A stretch of 40,643 nucleotides of DNA from a virus, in IMG/VR virus record IMGVR_UViG_3300044632_000033, positions 1 through 40,643 of that record; one strand, given 5' to 3'. A model generated the notes under the pieces. It was given only the letters and a program-made list of their open reading frames with translations, searched no databases and was not told where the DNA came from. Positions 32,911-40,212 of this stretch are shown piece by piece (the first letter of the stretch is position 1; every line of letters begins with the position of its first letter). A program made the translations under genes and the position numbers.

Positions 32911-32982
32911 ATGAGCGATGCGAGGAGTGACACCACTCAGGGGCAATCCTACCCCAACGTATTTATAAAGTCCACACTCTAA
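32911..32982 (+). CDS. Tiny ORF with strong Shine-Dalgarno at the convergent junction
   Basis: A 23-codon frame from ATG 32911 to TAA 32980-32982, encoding MSDARSDTTQGQSYPNVFIK plus STL. AAGGAG at 32897-32902 lies 8 bases before the ATG, better than most genes here. It is downstream of the giant gene on the same strand, and its 3' end overlaps the end of the bottom-strand gene by 20 bases. It could be a leader-like or toxin-like small peptide or a chance ORF. No family can be assigned. Confidence 0.35.
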   Translation: MSDARSDTTQGQSYPNVFIKSTL

Positions 32983-33172
32983 TCCCCAGGACGCCGCGTT
33001 CAATCCTCACACGCATATCAAATTGTTGTATCCCGTGATACTTAAACTCAGTCTCCAGAGCGTTTTTAGCAAACTCAGTGTCTAAACAGGGCACAAAAAT
33101 AGATTTCGGAGGTTTCCGCAAAGAGTCCCAATCTAGTTCAAACCTAGCCCCGTCAAGAATTAGTATGTCCAT
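32963..33172 (-). CDS. Small conserved phage protein of unknown function
   Basis: 69 residues; the ATG (33172) directly follows the TAA of the glycosyltransferase gene. Sequence pattern: FELDWDSLRKPPKSIFVPCL, EFAKNALETEFKYHGIQQFD, MRVRIERGVLGIRVWTL. The 'SxFxPCLxT...R.VIExGVxGxRVW' arrangement recurs in many phages as a short hypothetical protein. It is the last gene of the leftward operon before the terminator. No catalytic residue pattern is evident. Confidence 0.7.
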   Translation of the reverse strand: MDILILDGARFELDWDSLRKPPKSIFVPCLDTEFAKNALETEFKYHGIQQFDMRVRIERGVLGIRVWTL

Positions 33173-33934
33173 TTACTTCAGATTACCCCCTGCTCTGAGA
33201 ATATCACCCGTATAAACGTAAGTTCCAACGTGCTCTAGTTTGATGAATGGGTTAGCGTAGATTTTGCCGCCGTTCTTGCGCCACAGTTCGCAGAAGTGAT
33301 AATCCTCAGACAGCAGCGCCCCGGTATGATCGATGCTTGTAGCAAAAAACTCATGAGTCAAGGGCTTGGCGTACTCGCCGGTCTCGGGATCTTTGAATGA
33401 TGAGGTGCGATAGGTTGGCACATGGGGCATCAGGTCAATAAATACCTGCCGCTTGATCAGCATAAATCCTGTACCACCATGACGGATTTCGATGCACCCA
33501 TCTTTATCCGTCTCAACCTTACCTAGTTCTGTAACCATATTAAATACGAATGCGCCGCCATAGTCCTTTAGGTCATCTTTACCTAACTTCGCCGCATCCC
33601 CTACCTTTTTCCAATCAATCTCTTTCTTGGGGTAGACACCACAGATGATGTCACGATCCGCCGCCATCAGAGTAGCCACAGCCTGAGCGTCAAAAGATAT
33701 GTCGGCATCGATGAACATAAGGTTGTCAAAACCTTTTTCAAGGAACAGACGCACTAACTCATTGCGGGCGCGGGTAATCAAACTCTCATTCATGATCTGC
33801 GCCCAGTACACAGGCACGCCTACCTGACGCATTTTATTTAGCGTACCCAACAGACCTGCTACATAGTGCCCCGTACACATCCCACCGTACATTGGGGTTG
33901 CAATCATCAGACTTGGTTTCTTTTCCTCTGTCAT
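33173..33934 (-). CDS. Phage glycosyltransferase (GT-A fold, GT2-like)
   Basis: 253 residues, AAAGGA upstream of the start. The N-terminus SLMIATPMYGGMCTGHYVAG and SLITRARNELVRLFLEKGFD lead to the metal-binding DAD (D76, D78) in NLMFIDADISFDAQAVATLM. Further conserved parts are DIICGVYPKKEIDWKK, IRHGGTGFMLIKRQVFIDLM and SEDYHFCELWRKNGGKIYAN. It should transfer a sugar from a nucleotide donor; acceptors could be phage DNA, virion proteins or host surface glycans. It is directly downstream of a methyltransferase, a pairing common in phage modification cassettes. Confidence 0.85.
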   Translation of the reverse strand: MTEEKKPSLMIATPMYGGMCTGHYVAGLLGTLNKMRQVGVPVYWAQIMNESLITRARNELVRLFLEKGFDNLMFIDADISFDAQAVATLMAADRDIICGVYPKKEIDWKKVGDAAKLGKDDLKDYGGAFVFNMVTELGKVETDKDGCIEIRHGGTGFMLIKRQVFIDLMPHVPTYRTSSFKDPETGEYAKPLTHEFFATSIDHTGALLSEDYHFCELWRKNGGKIYANPFIKLEHVGTYVYTGDILRAGGNLK

Positions 33935-33936
33935 TT

Positions 33937-34545
33937 TTAATCCTTTAGTTTTTGGACAGCCAGTTGATATCCTACGTGAACAACTCGTAGTTTGTCGTGA
34001 TAAGTATTGGTAAACATATCAATCGCAATTTTGGGCTTGTGTAAAATAGGATAGTCAATACCCCACATATAATCATCAAACACAATTACGCCGCCTACTT
34101 TTAGTATCTGCCACGCCATGCACGCATCCGTCAGTACATCAGGTGCTTGGTGAGAGCCATCAATATAAATTAAGTCCATCAGTTCCAGCGGTGAAGGCAT
34201 ATTCCATATTAGATGTGCCAATCCCTTGGTAGATGTTTGCTTATAAACGTTAACTTTCTTAGTTAAGTCTAAGGTTTGTACCTTGCGGATGTTTTCGTGG
34301 AAGCGTTGTTCTACATCCCACATAGTTTTAGAGTCGTGTTCTTCTCCACCCTGCCAAGTATCTATACAAGTAATTATGCCGCCAGAGTCTAATCCATTCT
34401 CAATAAGCCATACTGTACTGCGCCCTTCATAACAACCAATTTCTAAAAAACGACGTTTAGCGGAAATGATGCCAAATACAGCACGGAACAAAGGTGGCCC
34501 CCATTTAAACCAATCTTGCGTAAATTCGTATTCTTTAGGAATCAT
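33937..34545 (-). CDS. Class I SAM-dependent methyltransferase (Methyltransf_24-like)
   Basis: 202 residues. Motif I is FLEIGCYEGRSTVWLIENG (about 33-51), with D62 in ITCIDTWQGG; the post-core motifs are DLIYIDGSHQAPDVLTDACM and VGGVIVFDDYMWGIDYPILH. This layout matches the CmcI/Methyltransf_24 group that methylates sugars or small molecules rather than DNA bases. ATGA overlap with the upstream winged-helix gene and two-base spacing to the glycosyltransferase suggest they work together, perhaps O-methylating a transferred sugar. That link is inference. Confidence 0.85.
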   Translation of the reverse strand: MIPKEYEFTQDWFKWGPPLFRAVFGIISAKRRFLEIGCYEGRSTVWLIENGLDSGGIITCIDTWQGGEEHDSKTMWDVEQRFHENIRKVQTLDLTKKVNVYKQTSTKGLAHLIWNMPSPLELMDLIYIDGSHQAPDVLTDACMAWQILKVGGVIVFDDYMWGIDYPILHKPKIAIDMFTNTYHDKLRVVHVGYQLAVQKLKD

Positions 34546-34745
34546 TCTTTCACCCTATAAAATTTCTTAGATCCTATACGCACTAAGTCCGCAATGTCGT
34601 TCTCAACAAATCGATTCATTGCACGGGCTACTTTGTTGTCACTAATAATCCATAACTTAGCCAAAGTCTTTGCCTGCACCGGAGTCTTGTGGGTGCGTAA
34701 GTAATCCCAAACTTTTTCTTCAAACTCGGTCATTTCAACTGCCAC
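34542..34745 (-). CDS. Small winged-helix protein (GTG start)
   Basis: I place the start at GTG 34745, because AAAGGAG lies 7 bases upstream on the bottom strand; the longer frame from 34796 would overlap the previous gene. The product is 67 residues: AVEMTEFEEKVWDYLRTHKT, KTLAKLWIISDNKVARAMNR, FVENDIADLVRIGSKKFYRV. The helix-turn-helix plus wing pattern resembles small MarR or Lrp-type DNA-binding folds. It may regulate the leftward operon; no operator is identified. Confidence 0.65.
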   Translation of the reverse strand: MAVEMTEFEEKVWDYLRTHKTPVQAKTLAKLWIISDNKVARAMNRFVENDIADLVRIGSKKFYRVKE

Positions 34746-34758
34746 TATTCTTCTCCTT

Positions 34759-35094
34759 TTATAATCGAGTACCATTACCTTTGTTCCGATTAGCACAAGG
34801 CCACACTTGCTTCAATGCATCGGTAACTAATAAGTCTGCAGTCTTATGGCGTATGCCGGGATTGGCTTCGATATAACTTCTAACCACATCCCTGACCTGA
34901 CCATTGGTTACGCCCGACGGGGGGCAACTGAAAACGTGTTGTTGGGCATCGCTCACCCCTGCCACGTACCCAAGAGCAAACATCCTATGAATTACTTCCT
35001 CACTATTCATTCTTGATAACAAATCGTTACCCGAAAGAAACTCAGCACTTGCCATGCACGGGACAAACAATAAACCTGCAATTAGTTTTTTCAT
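34759..35094 (-). CDS. Secreted Rap1a/Tai-like protein
   Basis: 111 residues. A clear signal peptide (MKKLIAGLLFVPCMASA, cleavage before EF) is followed by FLSGNDLLSRMNSEE, ALGYVAGVSDAQQHVFSCPP, SGVTNGQVRDVVRSYIEANP and TADLLVTDALKQVWPC. This is the Rap1a/Tai domain pattern (PF18602), best known from periplasmic type VI secretion immunity proteins of Serratia. C57 and C100 probably form a disulphide. A phage could use it to alter periplasmic or competitor interactions. ATGA overlap with the upstream gene. Confidence 0.75.
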   Translation of the reverse strand: MKKLIAGLLFVPCMASAEFLSGNDLLSRMNSEEVIHRMFALGYVAGVSDAQQHVFSCPPSGVTNGQVRDVVRSYIEANPGIRHKTADLLVTDALKQVWPCANRNKGNGTRL

Positions 35095-35486
35095 GTATTT
35101 TCGTCTTCCATTTTTTCAAGATCTTCTTGATAGGTTTTAGTTAGATCAAGCACGTTTTCTTGTTTTCGCATCCATTGATAGTTGTATCTAAAGTTACGAC
35201 GCCCTATTGGTTCAAACTGCTTAATCTTTCTATTCATATCAAACATTAAATCAAGTAATTTTTTGCGGAAATGTCCGGGGTCTATGTCCAAAAGATTAAG
35301 GTACGTATCTGAAGTGCGGAACAAAAAGTCAATGCCTGAAATGGCTTCATCCGTAGGTATTAATTTTTTATTTGTATAAACTGCGCGAGGTTTCATTTGA
35401 GCATCTTGGATTGCTAAACCTACAACTGCCGCTAATATCCTACGATACGCAGTTCCTTGTGCTTTATAATCCAACTCATATATCAT
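35091..35486 (-). CDS. Conserved phage protein of unknown function
   Basis: 131 residues, ATGA overlaps on both sides. Distinct segments: AYRRILAAVVGLAIQDAQMK, IDFLFRTSDTYLNLLDIDPG, HFRKKLLDLMFDMNRKIKQF, RRNFRYNYQWMRKQ. The 'FLFxxSDTYLxLLDIDPxxFRxxLL' pattern recurs among phage early proteins. The ILAAVVGLAI stretch is short for a membrane helix. No functional motif. Confidence 0.65.
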   Translation of the reverse strand: MIYELDYKAQGTAYRRILAAVVGLAIQDAQMKPRAVYTNKKLIPTDEAISGIDFLFRTSDTYLNLLDIDPGHFRKKLLDLMFDMNRKIKQFEPIGRRNFRYNYQWMRKQENVLDLTKTYQEDLEKMEDENT

Positions 35487-35755
35487 TTTTTATCTTCCCC
35501 CTCAATTTCTTTTACCAAACGATTTAAATACCATTGGGCTTTTTTAAGGTCTTGTACCGGATTGTCTTTATGACCAGTACGGCTAAGGTATTTAATAGCA
35601 GTCAGCCGTAAGTGCCCTCTAAATTCTTCAGGGGTAGACTTGGCTTTCATGTAGTCAATGGTTTCGATTCCACCCACCATATAGTGTGGCGGATGGTTGA
35701 CTACGTCTTTCGGGGTATCAGATTTAGGTTCTTTTTCAGGCGCGGCTTTCCACAT
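35483..35755 (-). CDS. DUF3310 family protein
   Basis: 90 residues with AAAGGAG upstream. NHPPHYMVGGIETIDYMKAK, HLRLTAIKYLSRTGHKDNPV and QDLKKAQWYLNRLV are the diagnostic DUF3310 (PF11753) blocks. The family is very common in early regions of phages and is sometimes annotated as nucleotide kinase without strong proof. Its position next to the primase-helicase is consistent with nucleotide metabolism or replication. Confidence 0.85.
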   Translation of the reverse strand: MWKAAPEKEPKSDTPKDVVNHPPHYMVGGIETIDYMKAKSTPEEFRGHLRLTAIKYLSRTGHKDNPVQDLKKAQWYLNRLVKEIEGEDKK

Positions 35756-35766
35756 GGCGTTCTCCT

Positions 35767-38568
35767 TTAATTTTGATCTTCTTGTGGTGGGGGTGCAGTA
35801 TCTAAAACATCAATAAAATGCCCACGGCTTGCGTCTAATACAATACAGTACGAGGGCGGGGTTGGTATCTCCGTACCTTTTCCAAGTCGTTTCTTTTCTG
35901 CCTTGACATAGATTCCTTTGGCTTTTAGATCAGAGATTAAGTCTTTGTAATACAGTTGCCGTTGAGCACACCAATTACGCAGGTCTTCTACGGGTATATA
36001 GGTATGGTTAGTATCCGGTTCATGGCGAATCTTTAACTCTTTTTGTGGTTCGCGTATGGGGGGTTTAGCCATGCCTAATCGCTTGTCAATACCGTCTTCA
36101 ATAATAAGAATGTTATTAATGTGTCCCCGTATAAAGTCGGCAAGAATCATGTCGTGGTCTAGTTTTAGACTCTCAACATCAGCACGGGAATACATAACCA
36201 TGTCAGCAGCCCACTCGTAGATACGCTTCAAGTTGTAGTCGTGTAACCCTAACTGTTGGGCTATGTGCCCACCCGTAAGAATGCTTGCTACCCCCGATGA
36301 CCAATACCGTTCTTTCGTTGTGGCAGCAATCTCTTTATCAAACTGAATCTGAGTTTTTTGCATAAAGTCTAAGACTGACGACAGGTTAGGTAATAAGTGC
36401 CGTATATAAATTTCCCCCGCCATGCCATAGTTATCAAACATCAAAGAAAACAACTCGTCAGCCTGCCCCTTGTCCATCTTGTGATTGCCAAACACTTTAA
36501 TTTCAAACACCCGCATCAATTCGCCTTCGGGTAACTGCTTGATCTGTTGCATTTTTTCGTAGAAAGACGCGTTGCTACTAGACAGCATGATGGTTGCCCA
36601 TTCAGCAGAATTAAGACGCTCGGCATTAACCTGCGACTGCATCCGATTACGTGGGCGCCCAAGAGTAATAGCGTAGGCTAAATCGGAAAAGTCTTCGGGC
36701 TTCATATTAGTAATCTCGTCAATGGTCACGGGTAGGTGTGCCATGACTCCAAAGCGGTGTAGGCGAGACAGTTTGGTATCTTCTGCGTGAAGCATCAGTT
36801 TGTCGGGGTGTCCATACACACTGTTACACATACGAAGAATGGTTGATTTGCCTGTTCCGGACTCCTTGGACACATAATTAACAAGCAATCCTTTGTGGTT
36901 GGTAAACTTAAATAGTGGCGCACCAAAAGCACATAAAGCGCCGAAAGCGTTGGCTTCCATACCTTCTTCAGCATAGATATTAAATACTTTCTTCCACTGC
37001 TCAAGATCACCCCGTTTGCGTAGCAGGGGTGCAGTATTACGGGTTACAACAGACGGGGGACAAAACATCATAGAACCTGTGATGTCTATTTCTCGCTCAC
37101 CCAATATAAATTTATCGTCATCATCGCTCCACCCAAATCTGACACTAGCGGTTTCTGACGGTTGAGTCATTTGCATCTCCTTAGTTGATCGGGCTATATA
37201 AGCCATAATTGCATCCATTGGCTTGCCAGACAGAGCCACTACGCCTTGTTTTGCCAACGCGTTGCGACAAGCATCTTTAGATAGCGCCTCAGTCAGGGAC
37301 AATGTAAACTCTCGTACCCCGTCTTTTGGTAGATGTAGCCGCATACTTAGTGACTCGCCCTCTTCTCCATCCATGACTCGTTTAACTAAATACAAATCGT
37401 TCTCATATACCATTGAAGGTTCTTCTTCATCACCGAAAGCCTCTCGGTAGATACCCCCGTTCTTGCCTCGGAAGTATGGGAATGGAAGCGACGGAATTTT
37501 GAATGTTATTTCTTCTTGGAAAATTTCACTTTTCTGAACAACTTCGTTATCCCCTTCAGTTGCCCGTGCAATCTCAGCGCCAATTTGTATAGGGGAAGTT
37601 ATGTTACCCCTGTGGATACACCCCTCACACCCACCACTCCTCAACTTGTCAAAGGTTGCGCAGGTATATGGCCCCTTGATGTGTATTACTTTTTGTTCCG
37701 TTGATTCCGGTGTGTACTGTGGATGATCTTTAGATACTTCATGGATAGCGGTTTCTTCGTCGTCACAAAATGTAGCAATAGATAGAATGGCACGCCACAT
37801 AGGTTCTTCTAGCGTTGCTTGATTCTCAATGCAATACTTTATCTGCAAGCACCCTTTATCATCGTCAATCTTTTTCTTGATCGTAGAAAACTTGTTGATG
37901 TAGTTACCCATCAATGCTTTGGTTACAGCATCCATAGGGCGACGTACTTTGGGTGCGAGAGGTATAACTTCTCCTACCCTAGCAATCAGGTCTTCTAGTC
38001 GGCGTGGTTTGCCTTCAAGAATAATATCGACGGGGCGTGGTTCTTCGGTCTTGTGATTAAACGTACCGGGGATTCGTAGAATCCTAGCGGCATCAGCCGT
38101 AACCGCAGGGTCGGCTTTTAGGTCATGCTGTACACACTTGGCTTTTAACGACTCCGCTACACGACTCCATTTGTCGATAGGCACGGCTTCATCTAAAGGC
38201 CAGTACACATGAACCCCGCCACCGGAGTTAACAATAGTTGGTTTTGGCATACCCAACTCTTTGCAGAACCTACCAAGATCTGCAATTGCGTCTTCTCTAG
38301 TTTCGTAGGGCTTCCCCTCGCCACAATCTAAATCTAACCACAAGGCTTTTACTTGAGTAGCATTTGCGCGAGTGCGTTCCTTGGGAGTAGCAAACTTTGC
38401 CAACCCAAAGAAGATATCCCGATTTTTCGATGCTAAGTCTGCGACTGTCGCTTCTACTTCATCAAGTGTCTCGACAAATATCTGCTCACGCAGTTTGCCT
38501 TTGGTCATGCCAACGATAGCGTAATAGCCACCCTCGGCAGTAACAGCCTGTAAGAATTGTCGGTTCAT
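35767..38568 (-). CDS. Primase-helicase: AEP primase N-terminus fused to SF3/DUF927-like ATPase
   Basis: 933 residues. Archaeo-eukaryotic primase motifs are visible: D79-x-D81 in ALWLDLDCG, H120 in NSGGGVHVYWPL, and D159 in DPAVTADAARILRIPGTFNH. A Cys cluster (C303, C314, C317) in YTCATFDKLRSGGCEGCIHR suggests a zinc site. The C-terminal ATPase has Walker A SGTGKST (570-576) and Walker B VTIDEIT (614-620), followed by MQSQVNAERLNSAEWATIML. It should prime and unwind phage DNA. It is the core replication gene in this window; no DNA polymerase is present here. Confidence 0.85.
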   Translation of the reverse strand: MNRQFLQAVTAEGGYYAIVGMTKGKLREQIFVETLDEVEATVADLASKNRDIFFGLAKFATPKERTRANATQVKALWLDLDCGEGKPYETREDAIADLGRFCKELGMPKPTIVNSGGGVHVYWPLDEAVPIDKWSRVAESLKAKCVQHDLKADPAVTADAARILRIPGTFNHKTEEPRPVDIILEGKPRRLEDLIARVGEVIPLAPKVRRPMDAVTKALMGNYINKFSTIKKKIDDDKGCLQIKYCIENQATLEEPMWRAILSIATFCDDEETAIHEVSKDHPQYTPESTEQKVIHIKGPYTCATFDKLRSGGCEGCIHRGNITSPIQIGAEIARATEGDNEVVQKSEIFQEEITFKIPSLPFPYFRGKNGGIYREAFGDEEEPSMVYENDLYLVKRVMDGEEGESLSMRLHLPKDGVREFTLSLTEALSKDACRNALAKQGVVALSGKPMDAIMAYIARSTKEMQMTQPSETASVRFGWSDDDDKFILGEREIDITGSMMFCPPSVVTRNTAPLLRKRGDLEQWKKVFNIYAEEGMEANAFGALCAFGAPLFKFTNHKGLLVNYVSKESGTGKSTILRMCNSVYGHPDKLMLHAEDTKLSRLHRFGVMAHLPVTIDEITNMKPEDFSDLAYAITLGRPRNRMQSQVNAERLNSAEWATIMLSSSNASFYEKMQQIKQLPEGELMRVFEIKVFGNHKMDKGQADELFSLMFDNYGMAGEIYIRHLLPNLSSVLDFMQKTQIQFDKEIAATTKERYWSSGVASILTGGHIAQQLGLHDYNLKRIYEWAADMVMYSRADVESLKLDHDMILADFIRGHINNILIIEDGIDKRLGMAKPPIREPQKELKIRHEPDTNHTYIPVEDLRNWCAQRQLYYKDLISDLKAKGIYVKAEKKRLGKGTEIPTPPSYCIVLDASRGHFIDVLDTAPPPQEDQN

Positions 38569-38578
38569 GTCGCGTCAC

Positions 38579-38869
38579 TTAAAAAGATTTTTTACGAAGT
38601 TTTTCTATGGCTTCTTTAATCTTGTTTAAGTATCGCTCTTGAGGTTTAGTCTCGTTTAAGAACCAATTGTAAACAGTCTGTCGTGTGACTCCAAAAAACT
38701 CCGATACATGGGACACAGGAATTTCGCGCTCTGCGCAAATCAACCCAAGTTGTACCCACGGCAACGAAGTGTCTTGTTCCTTTATGCGGTCAACAAGTCT
38801 CTTTGTATATCCAATATCCATAGCCGTAAGCGGGGGATCACCCCCCGCACCCTTGAGTTGATTAATCAT
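38579..38869 (-). CDS. Helix-turn-helix regulator
   Basis: 96 residues from ATG 38869, eight bases inside the 3' end of the upstream gene; a longer frame starts at GTG 38893 and a shorter one at ATG 38821. SLPWVQLGLICAEREIPVSH and VSEFFGVTRQTVYNWFLNET form an HTH with a clear recognition helix. A GC-rich hairpin (38830-38848) sits within the first codons, nine bases before the alternative ATG. A Cro-like regulator of early genes is plausible. Start choice is uncertain. Confidence 0.7.
   Translation of the reverse strand: MINQLKGAGGDPPLTAMDIGYTKRLVDRIKEQDTSLPWVQLGLICAEREIPVSHVSEFFGVTRQTVYNWFLNETKPQERYLNKIKEAIEKLRKKSF
38830..38848. promoter_or_regulatory. GC-rich inverted repeat in the 5' part of the HTH gene
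   Basis: Perfect 7-bp arms GCGGGGG (38830-38836) and CCCCCGC (38842-38848) with a 5-base loop. No T tract follows on either strand, so it is not a typical terminator. In mRNA it would fold just upstream of the internal ATG 38821 and may modulate translation or mark processing. It could also be coincidence, since it encodes GAGGDPP. Confidence 0.4.
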
Positions 38870-39728
38870 CTGCCCACTGTGCAAGCACGTCACTTAATTC
38901 CTGCTTTTCTTCTACGGCAGGTTTCTTTGACTCCCGTTTTGTTGGTTCAGAAGTAGCCGCACTTGCTTTAGCGGTTTTAACTTCTGCTTTCGGTGCAGGG
39001 GCGGCTTCCTCAACTTTATCCATTTGAGCCACGGTCATGGTAATTGCTTGTAACGAAGCAGGGGACTTGCTCTGCTTAATTGCGTTATCAAGTTCTTCTT
39101 CATTTAGCCAACGAATTGCTTTAAAGGTTAGGCGTGGGGTAGAAGAGTTGATATCAAACTTAGCCTCGGTTACAACAGCAGTAATCGAAGTGCGCTGTGC
39201 TTTCAGATACTTAGCATACGCTTGCATAGGCATACGATCACCTTCAGGCTTACCAAAAATAGACTGCGATGGCAGAGTTAGTTGGTATACATCACCGCTG
39301 ATGTCGTTCTCTAAGACGATAGCGAGTCTTTGTGAGAAACGACACGCACGCGAATCACCTTGACCCGATCCCTTGATATTTTGTGGACAATCCGCGCAAC
39401 TCGCCGCTTGCGGATTCTGAGCATTGCTGGCGGGACTAATACCGTCAGCGCTCCAACAGTCAGGGGGAACGTTCTTTCCTTCTTCATATGTACCCTCATA
39501 AAATGTGCGTGAAACGTGCGGGGCGGCATTTACTACAACCACGTTCATTGCACGGTCTTCGTTAACCGCAATCTGTTGACCACCATCCATCAAACGAAAT
39601 ACTTTTCCACGGATGGAAATACGCTTAGATCCGCCACCACCCGCAAGTGATGCGGTTACGTCGTCGATTTGACGATTACGGATATGGTCAGGGACATTGT
39701 TACCGCTAAATAAAGTGATGTCACTCAT
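38862..39728 (-). CDS. Conserved phage protein, candidate ssDNA-binding protein
   Basis: 288 residues with GAGGAG upstream. Core blocks: SKRISIRGKVFRLMDGGQQI, MNVVVVNAAPHVSRTFYEGT, SGDVYQLTLPSQSIFG and STPRLTFKAIRWLNEEELDN. Four cysteines (C91, C111, C114, C129) in a DCWSADG...SCADCPQNIKG...RACRF setting suggest zinc. The long disordered Lys/Ala linker (about 238-275) and acidic end ELSDVLAQWADD resemble SSB tails. It lies between a helicase-side gene and the primase. An OB-fold ssDNA-binding role is inference. Confidence 0.65.
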   Translation of the reverse strand: MSDITLFSGNNVPDHIRNRQIDDVTASLAGGGGSKRISIRGKVFRLMDGGQQIAVNEDRAMNVVVVNAAPHVSRTFYEGTYEEGKNVPPDCWSADGISPASNAQNPQAASCADCPQNIKGSGQGDSRACRFSQRLAIVLENDISGDVYQLTLPSQSIFGKPEGDRMPMQAYAKYLKAQRTSITAVVTEAKFDINSSTPRLTFKAIRWLNEEELDNAIKQSKSPASLQAITMTVAQMDKVEEAAPAPKAEVKTAKASAATSEPTKRESKKPAVEEKQELSDVLAQWADD

Positions 39729-40153
39729 TTACTTCTCCTCACAGTGATTGAATAAGAATTTACTACGTTCATACCTTTGGGCATCAGCGTGGGATGTTCC
39801 TCTAGCCATGCTTTTAGGTTTGTTTGATTGATTCGCCTGTGCAAAATGTCATGCACTTTATGCTCGTCAATATACTCATATAACGATTCCCAATCGTTAG
39901 TTGAATATTCGGTTTTAACGGAACGAATAATCGTACCGTGTTTTGTTTTTATATTTTTTGCGCCAATCTCTTTACACTTCTCAAGAAAGTGATTCTGAAT
40001 TGTTTCCATTTGAGATATGAATACTTCTTCTTTTGCAGCGAACTCCGACTGCAGTTGCCGTAGATGATCACGAATCTTAATGTAGACTTTGACCATCTGA
40101 TCAATAGACGGATCCTCTGTCACTTTTTCTTTTTCCTCTACTTCGTCGCTCAT
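39725..40153 (-). CDS. Coiled-coil phage protein beside replication genes (Gam-like position)
   Basis: I start at ATG 40153 (AAAGGA 8 bases upstream); the ATG at 40162 overlaps that ribosome site. 142 residues: MSDEVEEKEKVTEDPSIDQM, a coiled-coil (IRDHLRQLQSEFAAKEEVFI), then IKTKHGTIIRSVKTEYSTND, WESLYEYIDEHKVHDILHRR and MNVVNSYSITVRRSK. The C-terminal pattern is very widespread in phages next to SSB and helicase genes. A Gam-like helical end-binding protein is possible, but the function is not established. First gene after the promoter at 40184-40212. Confidence 0.7.
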   Translation of the reverse strand: MSDEVEEKEKVTEDPSIDQMVKVYIKIRDHLRQLQSEFAAKEEVFISQMETIQNHFLEKCKEIGAKNIKTKHGTIIRSVKTEYSTNDWESLYEYIDEHKVHDILHRRINQTNLKAWLEEHPTLMPKGMNVVNSYSITVRRSK

Positions 40154-40183
40154 GGTGTGCATCCTTTCTTTTTATTTTCAACC

Positions 40184-40212
40184 ATATTAAAACCTAAATT
40201 TGACATTGTCAA
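40184..40212 (-). promoter_or_regulatory. Sigma70-type promoter with palindromic -35 region
   Basis: On the bottom strand TTGACA (40207-40212, perfect) is followed after 17 bases by TAATAT (40184-40189, 4 of 6 matches), upstream of the 40153 gene. The -35 is half of a perfect 13-base palindrome TTGACA-T-TGTCAA (40200-40212), which could be an operator. It overlaps the stop codon of the helicase gene. It would drive the leftward operon down to the terminator at 32856. Confidence 0.7.

Noticed and set aside
32785-33003. 72-codon bottom-strand frame across the terminator
   Set aside because: It runs through the intrinsic terminator and into the 3' end of the giant gene, has unlikely composition and overlaps the real 32963-33172 gene in another frame.
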